NCBI RefSeq assembly: GCF_014207705.1 | Contig: NZ_JACHIU010000001.1 | Span: 4,146,501-4,210,500, forward strand | Direction of reading: 5' to 3' | DNA length: 64,000 nucleotides | DNA from: Sphaerisporangium rubeum | Lineage (GTDB): Bacteria; Actinomycetota; Actinomycetes; Streptosporangiales; Streptosporangiaceae | In this document: positions 1 through 8,714 of the stretch, in pieces | Numbering within the stretch: the stretch's first letter is position 1 | Layout: each line of letters opens with the position of its first letter | Notes under the pieces: model-generated | The model's input: the letters and a program-made list of their open reading frames with translations, nothing else | Database searches by the model: none | What the model was told of the DNA's origin: nothing | Program-made: the position numbers and the translations under genes

Positions 1-2
1 CG

Positions 3-1562
3 GGACAGGCGGCGGGGGAACCGCCGGACAAGGACCGGCCCGAGTCCCCGCCACCTCCCTCACGTGCGCCGCGCACCCCGAGGGGGCCGCGCTTCGCCAA
101 GCCGCTGACGACGGGTGGCATCATCGGCTGGACCCTGCTGTCGGCCCTGCTGCCGGGTGCGGCGCACCTGCGCGCCGGACGGCGGCGCACCGGGTACATC
201 CTGCTCGGCGCGTTCGCGGCGCTGCTGCTGGCCGCGGGAGGGTTCGCGCTGCTCATCCGGTCCGACCTCGGGTTCGCCGCCAAGGACAGCACACTGGTGG
301 GCCTGATGGCGGTCGCGGGTCTCGGCGCGCTCGGGTGGTTCGCGCTCCTGATCACCTCCTACGTCGCGCTCGGGCCCGACCGGCTGCCGCAGACCGGCCA
401 GGTCATCTCCGGCATCGTCGTCGGCGTGCTGTGCGTCGGGGTGATGGCGCCGTTCGCGCTGACCGCCGGCAGCGTCATGACCCTGCGCAACACCGCAAAC
501 GCGGTGTTCCCGAGCGAGCCGGACGACCCGGCGGCGGCCTCCCCGATCCGGCAGGAGGACCCGTGGGACGGACAGCGCCGGGTCAACTTCCTGCTCATCG
601 GCGGCGACGCCGCAGGCAACCGCACCGGGGTGCGGACCGACAGCATGACGGTGGCGAGCGTGGACGTGCGGACCGGCAACTCGGTCATGTTCGGCCTGCC
701 GCGCAACCTGCAGTTCGTGCGCTTCCCCAAGGGCGACCCGCTGGCGGAGCGGTTCCCGCAGGGCTTCACCGGTGACTCCGGCCAGGGCCTGCTCAACGAG
801 GTGTGGCAGTACGCCGAGGACCACCTCGGCAAGGGACACGGCCCGCGGGAGCTCAAGGCCGCGATCGGCCACACCCTCGGCCTGCGCATCGACTACTACG
901 TGATCGTCGACATGTACGGCTTCGCGGCGCTGGTGGACGCCATCGGGGGCCTGCGCATCCGGGTCGAGCAGGACATCAAGTGGGGCGGCCACTTCGGCAC
1001 GGCCGGCACCATCAAGGCGGGGTACCGCAAGCTCGACGGCGAGCACGTGCTCTGGTACGGCCGGTCCCGGGTGAACAGCGACGACTTCTCGCGCATGTCA
1101 CGCCAGCGGTGCGTCATGGGTGCGCTGCTGGACCAGGCGACGCCGAGCGTGGTGCTGGCCAACTTCGGCAAGATCGCCTCGGCGACCCGGCACCTGTTCC
1201 GCACCGACATCCCCCGCGACCTGATCGAGCACCTGGTGCCGCTGGCGCTGAAGGTCAAGGACGCGAGGATCACCAGCCTGCAGTTCGTGCCGCCGACCAT
1301 CTGGCCGGGTTCGGCGGACTGGCTCAAGATCCGCCGCCTCACCTCGCAGGCGCTGCGCGAGTCGGCCCGCACCGCGCGGCCCCCGCTGGCCGCCGGCGTG
1401 ACCGCCACCCCGTCGGGGTCCGGCACCGCGGACCCGTCCGCGAGCGGCCCGTCCCCCACCCCGTCCCGCGCCGTGACCGCCACACCGTCACGCACCCCGA
1501 CCCCGAACGACCAGGGCAAGAAGGAAGGGGCCAAGTCCCTCGCCGAGTCCTGCGGGTTCTGA
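3..1562 (+). CDS. LCP (LytR-CpsA-Psr) family wall-polymer ligase, 5' partial
   Basis: The reading frame is open from the left edge to the stop at 1562, so the start lies before the window and 519 residues are visible. After a Pro/Arg-rich cytoplasmic stretch come about four hydrophobic segments (near residues 37-55, 62-82, 98-120 and 130-155), then an LCP domain. The domain shows the RTDSMT segment, the strand ending in PRNL, the DYYVIVD and GGLRIRVEQDI segments, and the YGRSR..SDDFSRMSRQR segment. A Ser/Thr/Pro-rich tail follows. LCP enzymes transfer undecaprenyl-linked glycopolymers (teichoic acid, arabinogalactan and similar) onto peptidoglycan outside the membrane. Most LCP proteins have one N-terminal helix, so several helices before the domain is a less usual layout. 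The target polymer cannot be told from sequence. The teichulosonic-type locus at 53-60 kb is one possible client in the same genome (inference). Confidence 0.88.
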   Translation, partial: GQAAGEPPDKDRPESPPPPSRAPRTPRGPRFAKPLTTGGIIGWTLLSALLPGAAHLRAGRRRTGYILLGAFAALLLAAGGFALLIRSDLGFAAKDSTLVGLMAVAGLGALGWFALLITSYVALGPDRLPQTGQVISGIVVGVLCVGVMAPFALTAGSVMTLRNTANAVFPSEPDDPAAASPIRQEDPWDGQRRVNFLLIGGDAAGNRTGVRTDSMTVASVDVRTGNSVMFGLPRNLQFVRFPKGDPLAERFPQGFTGDSGQGLLNEVWQYAEDHLGKGHGPRELKAAIGHTLGLRIDYYVIVDMYGFAALVDAIGGLRIRVEQDIKWGGHFGTAGTIKAGYRKLDGEHVLWYGRSRVNSDDFSRMSRQRCVMGALLDQATPSVVLANFGKIASATRHLFRTDIPRDLIEHLVPLALKVKDARITSLQFVPPTIWPGSADWLKIRRLTSQALRESARTARPPLAAGVTATPSGSGTADPSASGPSPTPSRAVTATPSRTPTPNDQGKKEGAKSLAESCGF

Positions 1563-1622
1563 CGGGACGGCCCTCAGGGCGAAGACGCGACACCCCCGGC
1601 GGGGGGACGCGACGACCTCCGG

Positions 1623-1670
1623 CACGAAAGGGCCCGGTGACCGCCTCCGGTCACCGGGCCCTTTCTCGTG
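1623..1670. terminator. Bidirectional hairpin terminator
   Basis: A perfect 16-bp stem (1627-1642 with 1649-1664) and six-base loop lies between the convergent ends of the LCP gene and the spermidine-synthase-like gene. Outer CACG/CGTG arms lengthen it. The A/T ends of the stem (AAAG...CTTT) give a short U-run on either strand. Confidence 0.8.
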
Positions 1671-1677
1671 TCACGGG

Positions 1678-3816
1678 CTAGGCCACCGCTTTGGTCCCTC
1701 GGGGCATGAGAGCGAAGGCGCCGAGGTAGAGCAGGCCGGCGACGATGAGCAGGCCGTTGTAGCCGATCACCAGGGACAGGTACTCCAGGCAGCCGCCGAG
1801 GATCGCGCCGAGCAGGTTCGCGCCGAACGCCGTGGTGGCGTCGGCGGTGTCGTTGAACCGTTTGGCGAACACGACGTTGGCCGCGAAGATCGGCAGGAAC
1901 GCCACCACCACCGCGCACACGGCCCGCAGCGGCAGCGGAAGACCGAGCAGCCACGAGTTCGGCACGAGCGCCGCCAGCACCAGCCCGCCGAACAGGATGC
2001 CGTACATCACCGGTAGTGACGGCGTCCTGAACCGCCGGGTCACCTCGACGGCGGCGAGCACCGCCACGAGCACACCGGCGAACACCACGGCGTTCACCAC
2101 CCAGGTGGTGCCGAACAGCAGCGCGAAACCGGTGATGTTCTTGGTCTCCAGCAGCAGGAACGACACGCCGAGCAGGAACAGGTCGGCGTACGGCCGCATC
2201 CGGCGGAACGGCCCGGCGACCGCACGGACCGCGAGCACGCTGACCAGCAGGATCAGCCCGAGCGCGATCAGGTAGATGGACGGGATGTCCCTGCCGTGCA
2301 GGTAGAGGAACGGCCGGTCGTCCACCGCCGGCGGCGGGGTGCCGGCGCTCGCGCCGAGCCAGGTGCTCGGGCAGACCTGCGCGTCCGGGGTGAACCCGGC
2401 GGTGATCACGGCCTGCCGTCCCGCGCCGACCTCGTCCACGCAGGGTTTGTGGCCGAACGCCGCCTCGGCGGTCGAGGCCAGCCGGTCCACCAGCCACAGC
2501 TCGCGGTAGTAGTTGTACATCGCGAACGCGCCGCCGGGCTTGAGGTGGTTCCGCGCGGCGCGCATGGACTCCTCGGTGAACAGGTAGCTCTCCAGGCGCA
2601 GCGAGCTGGCGCCGGACACCAGGGTCAGCGAGTCGGGGAGCGCGAACAGGATCAGGTCGTACTTGCGGTCGGTGCGTTCGAGGAACGCGCGGCCGTCGGT
2701 GATGTGCGTGGTGACCCGGGGATCGCTGTAGGGCCGGTCGGGGTGGTTCTTGAAGCCGAGCTCACGCAGCTTGGGGTCGATCTCGACCGCGTCGACGTGC
2801 TTGGCGCCTTTGGACAGCGCGATCGCGACGTCGGTGCCGCTGCCGGCGCCGACGATGAGCACGTCGTCCAGGCGGCCCTGCGTGCCGACGGCGGTGCGCT
2901 CGTACGGCAGTGCGTACTGGCGTTCCCACTCCAGGCGGTTGCGCGCCGGGATGGCCTGCTGGTGCGGGATGCCGTTCACCTGGATGTCCATGATCGGCAC
3001 GTCGCCGACCGCGAAGAACTTGTGGGTCACCTTGTAGTACGGCGACCACAGCGCGCCGGCGTTGAGCGTCTCGAAGGCCAGCGCGCCGACGATCACCAGT
3101 GAGGGGACCGTCACCAGGCCGACGTACCGGCCGAGCGACCTCGGCTGCAGCAGCACACCGTAGGCGACGGCGACGATGAGGCCCCAGGCGACCGGCGGCG
3201 CGCTCAGGAACGACAGCGCGGAGAACAGCACGATGCCGGTGAGACTGCCGATCAGGTCGTAGCGGTAGGCGTCGAGCCGGGACAGTTCGGTGAAGCAGCG
3301 GCCGACCATCTCGGCCGGGCCCATCAGCACGACCGCGGCGGCCACGAAGATGACCGGCAGGATGGCCCACGCCGGCGGGCCGCTCGTGGACAGGCTGGTG
3401 AAGTACAGGATGCCTTCGGCCTCGCGGTTCACCGTGACGGGGAACCGCAGCACGATCAGCACGAGCGCGGCCAGCACCAGCGGCGAGTAGTACGGCTGCC
3501 GCGTGGTGCGTCCCGCCCTGAGGAACCCGAGCCCGATGCCGAGGAAGGACCCGAGCAGCACGAAGTTCGTGAAGTAGCTCAGGTGCACGATGTTGGAACC
3601 GGTCCAGCGGATGAGGGCCAGTTCGAGGAACAACATGAACGCGCTGGCCACCACCAGCCTCGGCCGCACGGCGAGCCGGGGTGCCCGCGCGGCACCGGAG
3701 TCAGGGTGAGGTGGGGTGTCAACGGCGATCACGGGTGACAACGTAGTCAAAAGGCCCCCGCTCGGGAAGCCTGCGGAGGTGAGTCGCGGTGGCTCCGGCC
3801 GGTCACTGCGCGTCAT
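1678..3816 (-). CDS. Polytopic membrane protein with spermidine-synthase-like methyltransferase-fold domain
   Basis: The protein has 712 residues. An N-terminal block of about six or seven hydrophobic helices (residues 50-270) precedes a soluble domain of the spermidine synthase/SAM-methyltransferase fold. That domain shows VLIVGAGSGTDVAIAL (nucleotide-binding loop), AVEIDPKLRELG (acidic end of strand 2) and YDLILFALPDS. More helices follow to the C-terminus. Actinobacteria commonly carry such fused spermidine synthase-like transporters of unknown substrate. Polyamine synthesis should not be assumed, because the aminopropyltransferase catalytic loop is not clearly present. ATG at 3816 gives the full frame. 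The first 50 residues are poor in secondary structure, and an in-frame GTG at 3732 is a plausible alternative start. The gene diverges from the subtilase gene. Confidence 0.8.
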   Translation of the reverse strand: MTRSDRPEPPRLTSAGFPSGGLLTTLSPVIAVDTPPHPDSGAARAPRLAVRPRLVVASAFMLFLELALIRWTGSNIVHLSYFTNFVLLGSFLGIGLGFLRAGRTTRQPYYSPLVLAALVLIVLRFPVTVNREAEGILYFTSLSTSGPPAWAILPVIFVAAAVVLMGPAEMVGRCFTELSRLDAYRYDLIGSLTGIVLFSALSFLSAPPVAWGLIVAVAYGVLLQPRSLGRYVGLVTVPSLVIVGALAFETLNAGALWSPYYKVTHKFFAVGDVPIMDIQVNGIPHQQAIPARNRLEWERQYALPYERTAVGTQGRLDDVLIVGAGSGTDVAIALSKGAKHVDAVEIDPKLRELGFKNHPDRPYSDPRVTTHITDGRAFLERTDRKYDLILFALPDSLTLVSGASSLRLESYLFTEESMRAARNHLKPGGAFAMYNYYRELWLVDRLASTAEAAFGHKPCVDEVGAGRQAVITAGFTPDAQVCPSTWLGASAGTPPPAVDDRPFLYLHGRDIPSIYLIALGLILLVSVLAVRAVAGPFRRMRPYADLFLLGVSFLLLETKNITGFALLFGTTWVVNAVVFAGVLVAVLAAVEVTRRFRTPSLPVMYGILFGGLVLAALVPNSWLLGLPLPLRAVCAVVVAFLPIFAANVVFAKRFNDTADATTAFGANLLGAILGGCLEYLSLVIGYNGLLIVAGLLYLGAFALMPRGTKAVA

Positions 3817-4021
3817 CGATCTCTGTCCGCCGGAGAGCCGCGAAACTTACATCGCGGTGGCCGCGCGTGATCCCGGCCGTCCGCCGGAAATTGACCACAT
3901 CGACTTTGTGGCAATCGTGGGGAAATGGCGGTGCACACGGTATTTCTGCTGGTAGACGGGCCGGAATACGTACGGCACGGTTGTGGGATTCGCGTCGTCG
4001 TCTCTTCGAGGTGGTGTCCTC

Positions 4022-5386
4022 ATGCGGGTCCTGATCCAGTTGCGTCCCGATCCCGATCTCGTCACCGCGGTGGCGACCCCCGGCATGACGGCGACCACCG
4101 CCGACGTGGCCGGGGAGTTGCCGGGGGTCGACCTCGACCTCGGTTTCACGCCGGTCGTGGTGCCCCGCGCGCGGCCCGCCGCGCCGGACGGCGACCCGTT
4201 GTCGCTGCACCAGCCGCTGGTCTTCTCCATGGCGGCCGAGGAGGCGTCGGTGCTGGTGCGCGGCGAGATCGCCGACGACGAGAGCACGACGCGCATGGCG
4301 ATGCTGCACACGCGGCACCGCGACGTCGTCGGGGTGTACGCCGACCCGGTGATCGAGACAACGCTGACATGTGGCGGTTCCCCGCCGGTGGGGTCCTGGC
4401 AGGACGTCGAGCGGCTGATGGCGGTGCGTGAGCTGCTCGCCGAGGGGTGCGACGGCACGGGGGTGGCGCTGGCCGTCTGCGACACCGGCGTCAACGCGGC
4501 GCACGTCACGCGCAAGATCGGCCGCGAGTGCGTGATCGATCACGAGCGGAGCTGGAACCCCGCCGGTGTCGAGGGCAGGCCCGGCGCGTTCGAGGTGGAC
4601 CACGGCACGATGTGCGCCTTCGACGCGCTGATCTGCGCGCCGCGCGCCTCGGTGATCGACGTCCCTGTGCTGCTGTCGCGGCGCAAGGGCGAGACGGTGA
4701 TGGACGGCCTGCTGTCCGACGCCGTCGCCGCCTTCGCGCACCTGCGCACGGTGCTCGACGCGCAGCCCGAGGACCGGCGGGCCCTGGTGGTCAGCAACAG
4801 CTGGGGGTCGTTCTCCCCGCTGTGGGACCTGCCGCCTGGCCGGCCCGGCAACTACTCCGACAACCCCGCGCACCCGTTCAACATCATCGTCGGCAGCCTC
4901 GCGCAGGCCGGCGCCGACATCCTGTTCGCGGCCGGCAACTGCGGGGCCGAGTGCCGCGACGCGCGCTGCGCCTACCCGCGACGGCCCATCGTCGGCGCCA
5001 ACTCCCACCCGCAGGCGCTGTCCATCGGCGGGGTCGACACCAACGGCCGGCGCGTCGGTTACTCCTCGCAGGGTCCCGGCCGGCTCAGCGACCGCAAGCC
5101 CGACATCTGCGCCTACACCCACTTCGCCGGCTCCGAGGCCTTCGGCGACGGCAAGCCCGACTCCGGCACCTCGGCCGCCTGCCCCGTGGCGGCCGGCCTG
5201 GTGGCCGCCGTCCGCACCCGCTGGCCCGCCTCGGTCCTGCCGCCGGCGCAACTGCGTGCCCTCCTGCAACGCACCGCCGAGGACCGCAGCGACGTGGGTT
5301 ACGACTACGACTACGGATACGGCATCACCGACCCGGTCGCGCTCCTCGCCGCCTTGGAACGCCGCGCGTCGGCGTTCGTCCACTGA
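4022..5386 (+). CDS. S8 family serine peptidase (subtilase), no signal peptide
   Basis: The protein has 454 residues. ATG at 4022 is chosen because GAGGTGG (4008-4014) sits seven bases upstream; an in-frame start at 3983 has no such site. The triad is readable: Asp154 in CDTGVNAAH, His194 in VDHGTM and Ser384 in SGTSAACP. The oxyanion-hole Asn is in FAAGNCG. About 140 residues with no recognised domain precede the catalytic domain. There is no signal peptide, so the enzyme is either cytoplasmic or exported by a non-classical route. The catalytic domain has several Cys (around GNCGAECRDARC). A small gene follows after 129 bp. The substrate is unknown. Confidence 0.88.
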   Translation: MRVLIQLRPDPDLVTAVATPGMTATTADVAGELPGVDLDLGFTPVVVPRARPAAPDGDPLSLHQPLVFSMAAEEASVLVRGEIADDESTTRMAMLHTRHRDVVGVYADPVIETTLTCGGSPPVGSWQDVERLMAVRELLAEGCDGTGVALAVCDTGVNAAHVTRKIGRECVIDHERSWNPAGVEGRPGAFEVDHGTMCAFDALICAPRASVIDVPVLLSRRKGETVMDGLLSDAVAAFAHLRTVLDAQPEDRRALVVSNSWGSFSPLWDLPPGRPGNYSDNPAHPFNIIVGSLAQAGADILFAAGNCGAECRDARCAYPRRPIVGANSHPQALSIGGVDTNGRRVGYSSQGPGRLSDRKPDICAYTHFAGSEAFGDGKPDSGTSAACPVAAGLVAAVRTRWPASVLPPAQLRALLQRTAEDRSDVGYDYDYGYGITDPVALLAALERRASAFVH

Positions 5387-5431
5387 TCCCGCGTCGCATC
5401 GCCGGGCCGTGACGTGCCGCATGCCGACCCG

Positions 5432-5497
5432 CCGTCCCGGCCGGACCGTGGCGTGGCGGGTGGTCATGTACCGTCACGGCCGGACCGTGGCGTGGCG
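5432..5497. repeat. Pair of 27-bp direct repeats between the subtilase and the small gene
   Basis: Bases 5432-5458 and 5471-5497 match at 26 of 27 positions, with a 39-bp period. They lie in the leader of the small gene at 5516. They could be a regulator-binding pair, or one of the many short tandem duplications seen across this window. Confidence 0.7.
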
Positions 5498-5515
5498 ATC
5501 ACGTAACGTGGTGCC

Positions 5516-5746
5516 ATGGTCCTGATCACCGTGCATCTGCCGACCGGTGCGACCCTGGCCGACGCTCGGCGCGAGCTCGGCCTCACCGAGGAGGAAGTGG
5601 ACGACGCCTACGGCCTCGTCCCCCTTGACCCCGGCCAGGGCCTGTACGCCTTGCGGGTCACCGAACCCGCCGCGCGCCGCGCCGCACCCCCCGGCGGCGG
5701 CCCTTACTCCGACCCGCCGATCGAGCCGTTCGGGCCTCCCCGGTGA
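5516..5746 (+). CDS. Small protein of unknown function, 76 aa
   Basis: The product begins MVLITVHLPTGATLADARREL and ends in a Pro-rich tail (PYSDPPIEPFGPPR). Residues 1-55 have the charge and hydrophobic pattern of a small folded domain: a beta-strand, an acidic helix LTEEEVDDAY, then another strand. There is no membrane segment. No clear Shine-Dalgarno sequence precedes ATG at 5516; an in-frame GTG lies slightly upstream. It stands alone downstream of the subtilase and could be its partner, inhibitor or substrate (inference from position only). I do not recognise the family. Confidence 0.6.
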   Translation: MVLITVHLPTGATLADARRELGLTEEEVDDAYGLVPLDPGQGLYALRVTEPAARRAAPPGGGPYSDPPIEPFGPPR

Positions 5747-5812
5747 CCCGGAACGGCGGGAAGCGCTCGGTCCCGGCCCGGCGGGGACCACGCACCGTCG
5801 AAAGGCGCGCGG

Positions 5813-6427
5813 CTAGCGCGAGTAGTGCTCGACGACGAGCTGTTCGTCGACGGGAAGCCGGATCTGTGCGCGTTCCGGCTTGGCGGTGAGCGTGAAGGTC
5901 AGGTTCGCGAGGTCCGCCGTCAGGTACGGCGCGGTGACCTCGTCGGCGTGCACGCCTTCGGCGGCGGCGACGAACGGCTGCATCGCGCGCGACTTCGGCC
6001 GGACCGCCACCACCTGGCCGGGTCGCACCAGGTAGCTCGGGATGTCGACCTTGCGGCCGTCCACGGTGATGTGGCCGTGGCCGACGTACTGGCGTGCGGC
6101 GTAGATGGACGGCGCGAGCCCGGCTCTCAGCACCAGCGACGCGAGGCGGCTCTCCAGGATGGCCACCAGCTCGGCCCCGGACCTGCCGGGCCGGCGCCGC
6201 GCGAGGGCCCAGTACCGGCGCATCTGCTTCTCCGACACGTCGTAGTACCAGCGCAGCTTCTGCTTCTCCAGCCGGCGCACGCCGTAGTCCCCGGCCGTGC
6301 GGCGGCTGGTCGTGCGGCCGTGCTCGCCGGGTGGGTAGGGCCGCGCCTCGAAGTAGCGGACGGCCTTGCGGGTCAGCGGGACCCCTGCTCTGCGTGACAG
6401 CCGCACCTTGGGACCGGTGTAGCGCAC
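5813..6427 (-). CDS. rpsD: Ribosomal protein S4 paralogue lacking the zinc-binding cysteines
   Basis: S4 binds 16S rRNA and starts assembly of the small ribosomal subunit. The protein starts RYTGPKVRLSRRAGVPLTRK and keeps the S4 features RPYPPGEHGR, LEKQKLRWYYDVSEKQ, an S4 RNA-binding domain (RQYVGHGHITVDGRKVDIPSYLV) and a C-terminus ERAQIRLPVDEQLVVEHYSR. The zinc-binding cysteines near the N-terminus of the usual actinobacterial S4 are absent (no Cys at all). I prefer GTG at 6427 (204 aa), because GAGG at 6433-6436 is correctly spaced and the protein then begins MRYTG like canonical S4. GTG at 6433 would place that site inside the gene. The gene is far from any ribosomal protein cluster, so it is probably a second, conditionally used copy. 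An iron-box region lies just upstream. Confidence 0.9.
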   Translation of the reverse strand: MRYTGPKVRLSRRAGVPLTRKAVRYFEARPYPPGEHGRTTSRRTAGDYGVRRLEKQKLRWYYDVSEKQMRRYWALARRRPGRSGAELVAILESRLASLVLRAGLAPSIYAARQYVGHGHITVDGRKVDIPSYLVRPGQVVAVRPKSRAMQPFVAAAEGVHADEVTAPYLTADLANLTFTLTAKPERAQIRLPVDEQLVVEHYSR

Positions 6428-6443
6428 GATCACCTCACTGTGG

Positions 6444-6477
6444 TTAGGTAAGCCTTACTTAGGTAACCCTAACATCA
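6444..6477. promoter_or_regulatory. Two overlapping iron boxes (IdeR/DmdR/DtxR type)
   Basis: Bases 6444-6462 read TTAGGTAAGCCTTACTTAG, matching about 15 of 19 positions of the actinobacterial iron box TTAGGTTAGSCTAACCTAA. A second, weaker copy begins 15 bp later (6459-6477) and shares the central TTAGG. The site lies between the divergent S4 paralogue and DUF2470 gene, at promoter distance from both. Binding of iron-loaded repressor would shut both genes off in iron-replete cells (inference). Confidence 0.7.
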
Positions 6478-6527
6478 GTGCCGACGTGGCCGCGGGACCA
6501 CCCGCGACGAGAACCAGGAGCATCACC

Positions 6528-7259
6528 ATGCACGTCACGGTCCCGCCGATCTCCGAGCGCGTCCGGGGCCTGGCCCTGACCGCCGCACCCACCCACGTCT
6601 CCCTGGACGGCACCGCGCACACGGCCCGCGGCGCGGTGGACGAGGCCGGCCGTCCCCTGCTGCTGGTCCGGCCCGGCGAGCCGCTGCACACCCTGCGGGA
6701 CGAGGCCGTGGTGACCGTGGACCTCACCGCCACCCGCGCTCTGGCCGGGATCGACCACCCTCGCGGCCTGCTGAAGATCCAGGGCTGGGCCGAGGCCGTA
6801 CCGGAGGCGGGCCTGCGGGCCGCGGCGGTGGCGGTCGCCGCGCGCTGTCCCGACGAGTCCCTGTTCGCCGCCGTCGAGAACGACCCGGCGGGACCACGGC
6901 TGTTCCAGGTGGACGTCGCACAGGTGATCTACCTGACCGGCCAGGAGTCAGGCATGCTGGACGCCGAGGATTACTTCGGCACCGGTCCCGACCCGCTGCT
7001 GGAGGCGGCCGAGCGCATGCTGGCGCACGTCAACGGGTCTCATCGCGAGCAGTTGCACGGCGCGCTCGCCGTCCTGCTCGGCCACCCGGTGCGGGACGCG
7101 TGGCTGTGGGAGCTGGACCGCTACGGCGTGACCGTGCGCTCCGGCGTCGAGGACCCCACCCTCATCCGCCTGCCGTGGCCCTCACCGGTGACCACCCCGC
7201 ACGCTCTGGAGCGCGCGCTGGCCGCCATGCTCTGCCCCCACGAGCGCCGCCGACCGTAG
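6528..7259 (+). CDS. DUF2470 protein, HugZ/split-barrel-like, putative iron or heme enzyme
   Basis: The protein has 243 residues. ATG at 6528 is chosen for the AGGAG at 6516-6520. The N-terminal two thirds resemble the flavin-reductase-like split barrel of pyridoxamine-phosphate-oxidase relatives. The C-terminus is a DUF2470 domain (about residues 155-240; LLEAAERMLAHVNGSHREQL). This architecture is that of HugZ-like heme-degrading or heme-binding proteins, and in actinomycetes it is common near siderophore genes. An iron box directly upstream supports a role in iron or heme use. Heme-ligand residues are not proven here. The 3' end overlaps the convergent ROK regulator by 78 bp. Confidence 0.75.
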   Translation: MHVTVPPISERVRGLALTAAPTHVSLDGTAHTARGAVDEAGRPLLLVRPGEPLHTLRDEAVVTVDLTATRALAGIDHPRGLLKIQGWAEAVPEAGLRAAAVAVAARCPDESLFAAVENDPAGPRLFQVDVAQVIYLTGQESGMLDAEDYFGTGPDPLLEAAERMLAHVNGSHREQLHGALAVLLGHPVRDAWLWELDRYGVTVRSGVEDPTLIRLPWPSPVTTPHALERALAAMLCPHERRRP

Positions 7260-8423
7260 CGCCGTGTCCACGGCCTCCGGTGCGAGGATGTGGTCGATCA
7301 CCATGAGCGCGCAGCCGACGATGCCGGCGGACGGGCCGAGGCGGGTGCGCTCCACGCGCAGGCTGCGGGTGGCCAGGGCCGTGGAGCGGCGGTGCACGAC
7401 CTCGCGCACGGCCGACACCAGGGGCTGGAAGCTCTCTGTGACGTCGCCGCCGAGGACGACGACGGCGGGGTTGAGCAGGTTGACGGCGCTCGCCACCACC
7501 TCGCCGAGGAGGCGGCCGGCGCGGCGCACCACCGCCATGGTCTCGGCGTCACCGGCGCGCACCAGCGTGACGACGTCGGCGAGTGAGGAGACCTCGCGTC
7601 CGCGGGCCCGCAGGTCGCGCAGGATGGCGGTGCCGCTGGCCACCGAGTCGACGCAGTCGATGTTGCCGCATCTGCACAGCACGCCGCCGCCGTCGCGCAC
7701 GGGGATGTGGCCGATCTCGCCGGCGGCGCCGAGCGCGCCGCGCAGGATGCCGCCGCCGGCGATGACGCCGGCGCCGATGCGGGTGGAGACCTTCACGAAC
7801 AGCAGGTCGTCGACCTCGGGTGCGTACGCGGCGCGGTATTCCCCCATCGCGATCACGTTGACGTCGTTGTCGACGAACACCGGCACCGGGTAGCGTGCCG
7901 CGACGATCGGCGGGATGATCACGCCGGTCCAGCTCGCCATGACGCGCGCGCTCTCGACGCGGCCCGCGGCGAACTCCACCGTCGCCGGCATCCCCATGCC
8001 GACCCCGCGCACCGACGACAGGGGCCGGTCGCCGAGCAGGCCGGCCCAGTGGTCCATCAGCAGCGGCAGCACCACGTCGGGGCCGCGCTCGACGTCGATC
8101 TCCAGCTCGGTGCGGGCCAGCTCGCGGGCCGCCAGGTCGCACATCGCGATCTGCGTGCGTCCCGCGCCGAGCGAGGCGACGAGCACGACTCCCCCGGTCG
8201 CGTCGAACCTGAGCCGGGCCGGCGGCCTGCCTCCGGTGGAAGGGCCCTCGGTGTCCTCGACCACGAGGCCGTGCTCCAGCAGCTCGCCGACCCGCAGGGC
8301 CACGGCGGGCCGGGACAGCCCGGTGACCCGGCCGATGTCGGCGCGGGTGACCGCCTCACCCGACCTGATCAGGCCGAGCACGTCACCGCTGGTGGCCAGC
8401 GTGGCCGCTGATCGTCGCCGCAC
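7182..8423 (-). CDS. ROK-family transcriptional repressor
   Basis: The protein has 413 residues. A winged-helix DNA-binding domain (residues 1-75; TRADIGRVTGLSRPAVALRVGEL) is fused to a sugar-kinase-like ROK domain. The ROK domain carries the zinc signature GHIPVRDGGGVLCRCGNIDC and the GIVGCALM C-terminal region. ROK repressors sense sugars or sugar phosphates and often control adjacent catabolic genes. This gene diverges from edd-glk-eda with 291 bp between the starts, so it is the best candidate regulator of that operon (inference). The effector is unknown; glucose, gluconate or KDPG are reasonable guesses. The 3' end overlaps the DUF2470 gene. Confidence 0.88.
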   Translation of the reverse strand: MRRRSAATLATSGDVLGLIRSGEAVTRADIGRVTGLSRPAVALRVGELLEHGLVVEDTEGPSTGGRPPARLRFDATGGVVLVASLGAGRTQIAMCDLAARELARTELEIDVERGPDVVLPLLMDHWAGLLGDRPLSSVRGVGMGMPATVEFAAGRVESARVMASWTGVIIPPIVAARYPVPVFVDNDVNVIAMGEYRAAYAPEVDDLLFVKVSTRIGAGVIAGGGILRGALGAAGEIGHIPVRDGGGVLCRCGNIDCVDSVASGTAILRDLRARGREVSSLADVVTLVRAGDAETMAVVRRAGRLLGEVVASAVNLLNPAVVVLGGDVTESFQPLVSAVREVVHRRSTALATRSLRVERTRLGPSAGIVGCALMVIDHILAPEAVDTALRSAALVGAEHGGQRALQSVRGGHR

Positions 8424-8497
8424 GGGGACAAGTCAACCACACCCACTTTTGTAACGCAAAGTTCCTAAGTTGCTCATATCAATCGGCAAAACTGTGC

Positions 8498-8526
8498 TTG
8501 TGTCCGGCATAAGTTACGGCTAGTGT
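8498..8526 (+). promoter_or_regulatory. edd: Candidate promoter of the edd operon
   Basis: TTGTGT (8498-8503) and TAGTGT (8521-8526) are separated by 17 bp, the spacing of housekeeping sigma promoters. Transcription would start near 8533, leaving a leader of about 180 nt. The region 8424-8520 between the two divergent genes is AT-rich for this DNA and is the likely place for a ROK operator, but I see no convincing palindrome. Confidence 0.4.
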
Positions 8527-8714
8527 CCGGTCTGTCCGTGACTGGCCGATCCTTCGGAACGGTGCCGTACCCGAACCCCCGCCACCACCGACGAACGGCG
8601 CGTGTCCGGCGACGGAAGGCACCGCCTCGGCACGCACCCGGCCGGCACCGCCGGACCGGACCCCGCACGTGAACCGCCCGGCCACGGCCGGGCCCGGCAC
8701 GAGGAGAACCTGCC

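Noticed and set aside
1623-1670. Long inverted repeat as an integron-like site or regulatory RNA
   Set aside because: Its place between two convergent gene ends and the A/T-rich stem ends fit a simple bidirectional terminator.
3803-5467. A 554-codon minus-strand frame opposite the subtilase
   Set aside because: The subtilase frame has the complete catalytic triad, so the antisense frame is a shadow.
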